Origin: Sphaerimonospora sp050942215
GTDB lineage: Bacteria > Actinomycetota > Actinomycetes > Streptosporangiales > Streptosporangiaceae
Assembly: GCF_050942215.1 (NCBI RefSeq)
Contig: NZ_CP192056.1
Coordinates: forward strand, 2,914,001 to 2,978,000
Direction: 5' to 3'
Length of the DNA stretch: 64,000 nt
The translations under genes were made by a program, and so were the position numbers. Positions 60,151-64,000 of this stretch are shown here, piece by piece; position 1 is the first letter of the stretch, and each line of letters begins with the position of its first letter. Under the pieces are notes generated by a model. It saw only the letters and a list, made by a program, of their open reading frames with translations. It was not told where the DNA came from and made no database searches.

Positions 60151-61074
60151 TCATTCCTGGGGCCGGCGTGCCTGCCGTACCTCACGATCGATCGCCCAGG
60201 CGTCCGCCACCGGGCCCACATGCCGGAGCTTGTCGGGGTTGATCACGGAGCGGATCGTCTGGATCCGCCCGTCGAGAACGTCGAGGGTCATGGTGTGCAG
60301 CACCCGTCCGTCCCGGTCACGGAAGATCGCCCCCGGCTGGCCGTTGACCTCGTGCCGCTCGAACGTCAGGCCGATCCGGGCCATCCGGGGGAAGACGGAG
60401 ACGAGCAGCCGGGCTACCGTGTCGGCGCCGTTGACGGCCCTGGTCAGCTGAGGGGCCTTGCCGCCGCCGTCGCCGACCATCGATACGTCGGCGGCGAGCA
60501 GTTCCCGCAGGCCCTCGACGTCGCCCTCGCGGAGGGCGTCGAAGAAGCGCTCGGCGAGTTCCTCCTGCTTCCGGCGATCGGCGTCGAATCGGGGCCGGCC
60601 CGCGGCCATGTGGCGGCGTGCCCGTACGGCGAGCTGGCGGCACGCCGCCTCCGAGCGGCCCACGGCCGAGGCGATCTCGTCGAAGCCGAATCCGAACACC
60701 TCCCGCAGCACGAAGACGGCGCGTTCGAGCGGGCTGAGCCGCTCCAGCAGCAACAGCGCCGCCATCGACACCGAGTCGGCCAGCTCCGCCGACCGCTCCG
60801 GATCCGTGTAGGGGTCGGCGAGCAGCGGTTCCGGCAGCCACGGCCCGGCGTAGTCCTCCCGCCGCACTCGGGCGGACCTCAGCACATCGATCGAGATCCG
60901 GGCGACCGTGGTGGACAGGAATGCCTTGGCCGATCCTGGCCGGGGCGGGGACGCCTCGAAGCGCAGCCAGGTCTCCTGGACCGCGTCCTCGGCCTCACTC
61001 ACGCCGCCCAGGATCCGGTAGGCGATGGAGAACAGCAGCGGCCGCAGCTCCTCGAACTCCTCGGCTCGGGTCAC
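60151..61074 (-). CDS. ECF41-type RNA polymerase sigma factor with SnoaL-like C-terminal domain
   Basis: A 307-residue sigma factor of the SigJ/ECF41 group. Sigma-2 (LLFSIAYRILGGVSEAEDAV, QETWLRFE) and sigma-4 (LERAVFVLREVFGFGFDEIA, GRSEAACRQLAVRARRHM) are followed by a SnoaL/NTF2-like domain carrying the hallmark motifs DGGGK (about 203) and NPDKL (about 284). In ECF41 sigmas the C-terminal domain itself regulates activity, so no anti-sigma gene is needed. ECF41 genes usually sit by a redox or carboxymuconolactone decarboxylase-like target; here the upstream partner on the same strand is a DoxX gene. Confidence 0.95.
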   Translation of the reverse strand: MTRAEEFEELRPLLFSIAYRILGGVSEAEDAVQETWLRFEASPPRPGSAKAFLSTTVARISIDVLRSARVRREDYAGPWLPEPLLADPYTDPERSAELADSVSMAALLLLERLSPLERAVFVLREVFGFGFDEIASAVGRSEAACRQLAVRARRHMAAGRPRFDADRRKQEELAERFFDALREGDVEGLRELLAADVSMVGDGGGKAPQLTRAVNGADTVARLLVSVFPRMARIGLTFERHEVNGQPGAIFRDRDGRVLHTMTLDVLDGRIQTIRSVINPDKLRHVGPVADAWAIDREVRQARRPQE

Positions 61075-61101
61075 GCCTCCTCCTCCGTTCAGCCCTGACG
61101 G

Positions 61102-61485
61102 TCAGCCGGTGAAGGGCTCGACGGCGAAGCGGCCCCAGGCGATGAATGCCGCGAGCGTGAGATAGATCAGGTTCAGCAGCATATGCATGGGTTCGCGGCG
61201 GCGGCCATGGGTGATCGCCGCACCGACCATCAGTAAGATCCAGCAGGTGGCGGTCACCGGCACGAGGACCGGGGCGATGCCGAGCGCGGCGGGCAGGATC
61301 AGGCCCGCCGCCGCCAGGATCTCGAGGATGCCGAGGGTCTTGACGAAGCCGGCGCCGACGTCCGCGGTCCATCCCCCGCCGCGAACCGCGGCCAGTTTCT
61401 CCCTGGGCACGAATGTCTTGGTGACGCCCCCGGTCAGGGCCACCGCGGCCAGCAGCCCGGCGGCGATCCACAGGGCGAGGTTCAT
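61102..61485 (-). CDS. DoxX-family membrane protein
   Basis: A 127-residue four-helix protein of the DoxX/DoxX-like group: ALWIAAGLLAAVALTGGVTK, GFVKTLGILEILAAAGLILP, VPVTATCWILLMVGAAITHG, LIYLTLAAFIAWGRF. ATG 61485 is preceded by GGAGT. It lies 27 nt upstream of the ECF41 sigma gene, so the two are probably one transcript and it is the likely functional target. Confidence 0.88.
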   Translation of the reverse strand: MNLALWIAAGLLAAVALTGGVTKTFVPREKLAAVRGGGWTADVGAGFVKTLGILEILAAAGLILPAALGIAPVLVPVTATCWILLMVGAAITHGRRREPMHMLLNLIYLTLAAFIAWGRFAVEPFTG

Positions 61486-61566
61486 CGTCTACTCCTTGAG
61501 CGAGGATTGTCGTGCACCTCGTAGACGAGATGGCGACCCCGCCTGTGACATCGCCGTCCGAACCGA

Positions 61567-62277
61567 TCAGGACATGAGGCCGCCGATGACGCCGGGCAGT
61601 TCCGACAGGGAGGTGATGGTGACGACCGGAGCGGGCACGGGCCGCCCGGTGCCGTGGCGGTCCAGCCAGACGCCGTGCATGCCGACCCGTGCCGGGCCGA
61701 CGGCGTCGAGTTCGAGGTTGTCGCCCACGAGCAGCACTTCGTCCGGGCGCAGGCCCAGCTTCGCGGCCGCACGCAGATAGCACTCCGGATCCGGCTTGAA
61801 GCGGTCGCCGAGCGCATCGGGCGTCAGCACCGGGTCGAGCCGGTCCAGCAGGCCGAGGCGGCGCAGTTTGGCCTCCTGCTGCAGGGGCATCCCGTTGGTC
61901 AGCACGCCCAGGGTCAGTCCCCGGCCGTAGCCGCTGAGGTCGTCCAGCATCGGCACGGCGTCGGGGAAGGCCGCCCAGGCGGTCTCATAGTGCGTCAGGA
62001 ACCGGGCGTACGCCTCGTCGAGGTCCGGTGGCACCGGCAGGCCGAGCCGCCGGCAGAACTCCCGCAGCCGTCTGCGTCGCTGCTCCTCGAAGGTGCACTC
62101 TCCGGAATGCCAGGCCGGCAGGTGCTTGTCCTCCAGCTCCCGCCACAGTGTGAGGGTCTCCGGGGGCGGCTCGTGATCGGGGGCGACCGACTCGGTCCAG
62201 CGGGTCACGCCGTGGGCGACCGCGCCGCGGTGGTCGAAAAGGGTCTCGTCGAGATCGAACAGAATGGACCTGATCAT
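61567..62277 (-). CDS. HAD-family hydrolase
   Basis: A 236-residue haloacid dehalogenase-like phosphatase: motif I ILFDLDETLFDH (nucleophile Asp), cap domain, motif II LGVLTNGMP, motif III Lys in GDRFKPDPECY, motif IV LVGDNLELDAVG. Resembles YjjG/pyrimidine nucleotidase-type enzymes. ATG 62277 begins motif I; the earlier frame is unsupported. Confidence 0.92.
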   Translation of the reverse strand: MIRSILFDLDETLFDHRGAVAHGVTRWTESVAPDHEPPPETLTLWRELEDKHLPAWHSGECTFEEQRRRRLREFCRRLGLPVPPDLDEAYARFLTHYETAWAAFPDAVPMLDDLSGYGRGLTLGVLTNGMPLQQEAKLRRLGLLDRLDPVLTPDALGDRFKPDPECYLRAAAKLGLRPDEVLLVGDNLELDAVGPARVGMHGVWLDRHGTGRPVPAPVVTITSLSELPGVIGGLMS

Positions 62278-62428
62278 AGGAAGCGATTCTGTCAGGCCGG
62301 GTGGAGCCGTTCGGCCAGTTCGGGCGGTGTGCGGCGAACGGCGCTTCTCGGCCAGGCCGTCCGGCCTCCGGCAGCCGGGAATGCCCTGGCCGAACCCGAT
62401 GAGCACCGGTCTGATGCACCCGCCGCCT

Positions 62429-63529
62429 TCAGCTCTGTCCGGCCTCGTCCGGGCCGCGCGGGGCGGCGTCCCGCCGGAGCAGGGGATGGAAGTTCATCGC
62501 GGCCTCCAGCTCGCCGGGCAGCTCGTCGCGGTAGCGGCCGAGAGTCGACAGGTCGCCGTGGCCGAGCACCCGGCGTACCGCGTCCATGTCGGTGCCGTCC
62601 GCCAGCAGGTGGGTGGCCGTGGTGTGCCGCAGGCCGTGCGGGGTGACGTCACGCCGCTGTCCGGGCTCCACCCGCCGCTGCACCCGGTCGATCACCGCCT
62701 GCACGTCGCCGCGCGCCAGCCTGCGGCCGCGCCACGACAGCAGCAGGGCCTTCTCCTCCCCGCCGGTGGTCCGTACGCTCAGGTAGGCGTCGAGCAGCCG
62801 GGCGACGTCGCGGGGAAGGGGGACGTCGCGGGTCCGGCCGCCCTTGCCGAAGATCCGCCAGTAGCGCACCCCGTCGTTGGTGTAGAAGTCCTCGACGTTG
62901 GCCCGCACCAGTTCCGACACCCGCGGCCCGAGGGTGACCAGCAGCAGCACGATCAGCGCGTCGCGCACCTCGGTCCGCTGGTCTCGCCGTTTCCGCTTCG
63001 CCGTACCCGGCCCGGTGGCGGCCTGTTCTGTGCCGGCCTGTTCTGTGCCGGCCTGCGGGGAACGGGCCGCCTGGATCAGCCCCTCGGCCTGCTCCCTGGT
63101 CAGCGCCCGGCGCTCGGGCCGCAGCCCGCCCCGTTCCCTGGCCGTCACCGAGGACGCCGCCATGGGGTTGAGGTGCACCCATCCCGCGACCGCGGCGTGC
63201 TTGAACAGTGCCGACACCGACCGTCGGAACCTCGCCTGCGACGCCGCGCTCTGCGTGGACTTTCCGGGCGTCTCGCGCTGGGCCGGCCTAGTGCGCCGTT
63301 CATCCGGTTTGCGGGCGAAGGCCAGTAGCACGGCGTCGACGTCCTCGCCGGTCAGGTCGTCGAGCACGCGCTCCGGGCCGGCCAGGCGTACGAACGTGGC
63401 GACGTCGCGGGCGTACACCTCGGCGGTGGCGGGGGAGAGGGCGCCGGTCAGCGTCCTGGCCCGGACCAGCTCCACATAGCGGTCGGCGGCCTCCTGGACG
63501 GTCAGTCGATTCACCTGGGCGGGCAGCAT
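62429..63529 (-). CDS. Tyrosine recombinase (XerC/D-like integrase)
   Basis: A 366-residue site-specific recombinase with all catalytic residues: Arg in GPRVSELVRA, Lys in FGKGGRTRDVP, HGLRHTTATHLL (His and Arg), LGHGDLS (His) and Tyr in TLGRYRDEL. The N-terminal SAM-like domain (about 10-135) binds DNA. An unusual GTEQAGTEQA repeat sits in the interdomain linker region (encoded near 63021-63055). No tRNA, direct att repeat or element genes are visible nearby, so its target is unknown. Confidence 0.9.
   Translation of the reverse strand: MLPAQVNRLTVQEAADRYVELVRARTLTGALSPATAEVYARDVATFVRLAGPERVLDDLTGEDVDAVLLAFARKPDERRTRPAQRETPGKSTQSAASQARFRRSVSALFKHAAVAGWVHLNPMAASSVTARERGGLRPERRALTREQAEGLIQAARSPQAGTEQAGTEQAATGPGTAKRKRRDQRTEVRDALIVLLLVTLGPRVSELVRANVEDFYTNDGVRYWRIFGKGGRTRDVPLPRDVARLLDAYLSVRTTGGEEKALLLSWRGRRLARGDVQAVIDRVQRRVEPGQRRDVTPHGLRHTTATHLLADGTDMDAVRRVLGHGDLSTLGRYRDELPGELEAAMNFHPLLRRDAAPRGPDEAGQS
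63021..63055. repeat. 15-bp in-frame repeat inside recombinase gene
   Basis: GCCTGTTCTGTGCCG at 63021-63035 and 63036-63050 with a partial third copy. On the minus strand it encodes the AGTEQ repeats. A length-variable coding microrepeat. Confidence 0.75.
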
Positions 63530-63591
63530 GATCTACACGGTATCGATCCCGTCCGGCAGCCGATGCCGGCCCCGGTCGTGCCCCGGTGGGG

Positions 63592-63933
63592 TCAGCAGGT
63601 GCTCGCACCGTCGAAATTGCGAGGCCCCCTGGGGATCTTGTGCTTGAGAGTCTGCCCCGGGGCGAGGCTGCGGCAGGGGCCGTCGGCCCCGTGCGCCCAG
63701 ATGATTTTGATGTTCATGCGGTTGCCGCAGTCGTTCCTGGCGTAGCCCGTCTTGGTGACGTTGCCGGTCCGCTGCCAGACCGCGATGCAACTCGGGGCGT
63801 TGCCGAGAGGCGGCACCGCCGAGGGCGCGGTTACGCCGGCCGAGGCGGGTGCGCTCATCAGCGGCGGTACGGCGAGGCAGGCCGCGAAGGAGACGAGTGC
63901 GGCGACGACGGAAGCGGGGCGTGGGACGTGCAT
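63592..63933 (-). CDS. Secreted tendamistat-like (alpha-amylase inhibitor family) protein
   Basis: A 113-residue secreted protein with signal peptide (about 1-32, ending ASA). The mature domain (PSCIAVWQRTGNVTKTGYAR, then NDCGNRMNIKIIWAHGADGP, then CRSLAPGQTLKHKIP) has four Cys with spacing close to tendamistat and the APGQ turn. The inhibitory Trp-Arg-Tyr triplet is not present (the loop has WQRTG), so it may not inhibit amylase. ATG 63933 has AAAGGG upstream. Confidence 0.65.
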   Translation of the reverse strand: MHVPRPASVVAALVSFAACLAVPPLMSAPASAGVTAPSAVPPLGNAPSCIAVWQRTGNVTKTGYARNDCGNRMNIKIIWAHGADGPCRSLAPGQTLKHKIPRGPRNFDGASTC

Positions 63934-64000
63934 CGGCAGCCCTTTCTCTCTTGTGGACCAATGGTGGCTCACGGGAGCCGAAGCGCGTCCTGATAGCCGT
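63934..64000 (-). promoter_or_regulatory. Leader and window edge
   Basis: Upstream region of the tendamistat-like gene; too short to assign promoter elements. No gene is supported in these last bases. Confidence 0.3.

Noticed and set aside
62278..62428. Attachment site for the tyrosine recombinase
   Set aside because: No tRNA gene or direct repeat pair was found near the recombinase.

Overview
The window is high-GC DNA with the codon use, Shine-Dalgarno (SD) sites and gene families of a filamentous actinomycete. It carries a full geosmin synthase, DasR/NagR-like operators, an ECF41-type sigma factor, MocR, DeoR and MerR regulators, a secreted chitin-type LPMO and a tendamistat-like secreted protein. 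I lean towards Streptosporangiales or a close relative, but no rRNA or tRNA is present to confirm this.

Layout. (1) 1-2318: 3' part of an operon for a two-component flavin monooxygenase (NtaA/DszA-like oxygenase plus two flavin reductases). (2) 2399-9142: the most striking locus. An ArsR-type regulator faces a four-gene operon: polyprenyl diphosphate synthase with a long low-complexity N-terminus and a TTA codon, a family 2B encapsulin shell protein with an inserted cyclic-nucleotide-binding-like domain, a full-length tandem geosmin synthase, and a second encapsulin shell protein without the inserted domain. It reads as a candidate compartment for making geosmin from prenyl precursors. (3) 9301-13852: orphan histidine kinase, HExxH protein, DUF4352-like membrane protein, double-HTH MerR regulator and a DUF6194-like gene. 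(4) 14073-18015: a tight redox operon (DUF2231-Rieske, hemerythrin, membrane protein, cytochrome b561-molybdopterin fusion, Cys-rich small protein). (5) 18038-19735: small genes and a concentric set of inverted repeats centred at 19247.5. (6) 19736-29684: D,D-carboxypeptidase, LPMO, and an amino-sugar-type catabolic locus (amidohydrolase, ABC importer, PfkB kinase, DeoR regulator, SIS isomerase) with three DasR/NagR-like operators. (7) 29724-38690: Gmad2-type lipoprotein, Ser/Thr kinase, flavin reductase, fused SecDF, two TraR/DksA zinc-finger proteins and an HsaA-like oxygenase. (8) 38718-45524: DUF305 lipoprotein, a broken acyl-CoA ligase start, GDPD with two methyltransferases, a MoxR-DUF58-VWA operon and a divergent pseudokinase. 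(9) 45751-54492: TauE, MFS, DeoR, two LysE exporters with a MocR regulator, hydrolase, PNPOx-like protein, SDR and MarR. (10) 54626-63933: RND pump, purB, GNAT, ECF41 sigma with DoxX, HAD hydrolase, tyrosine recombinase and a tendamistat-like secreted protein.

How the genes work together. The best-supported joint systems are the encapsulin-geosmin locus, the redox operon, the dre-associated sugar locus, the MoxR operon and the MocR/LysE pair. No CRISPR array, rRNA, tRNA or complete transposon was seen. Functions rest on motif and family recognition by eye; no database search was run.
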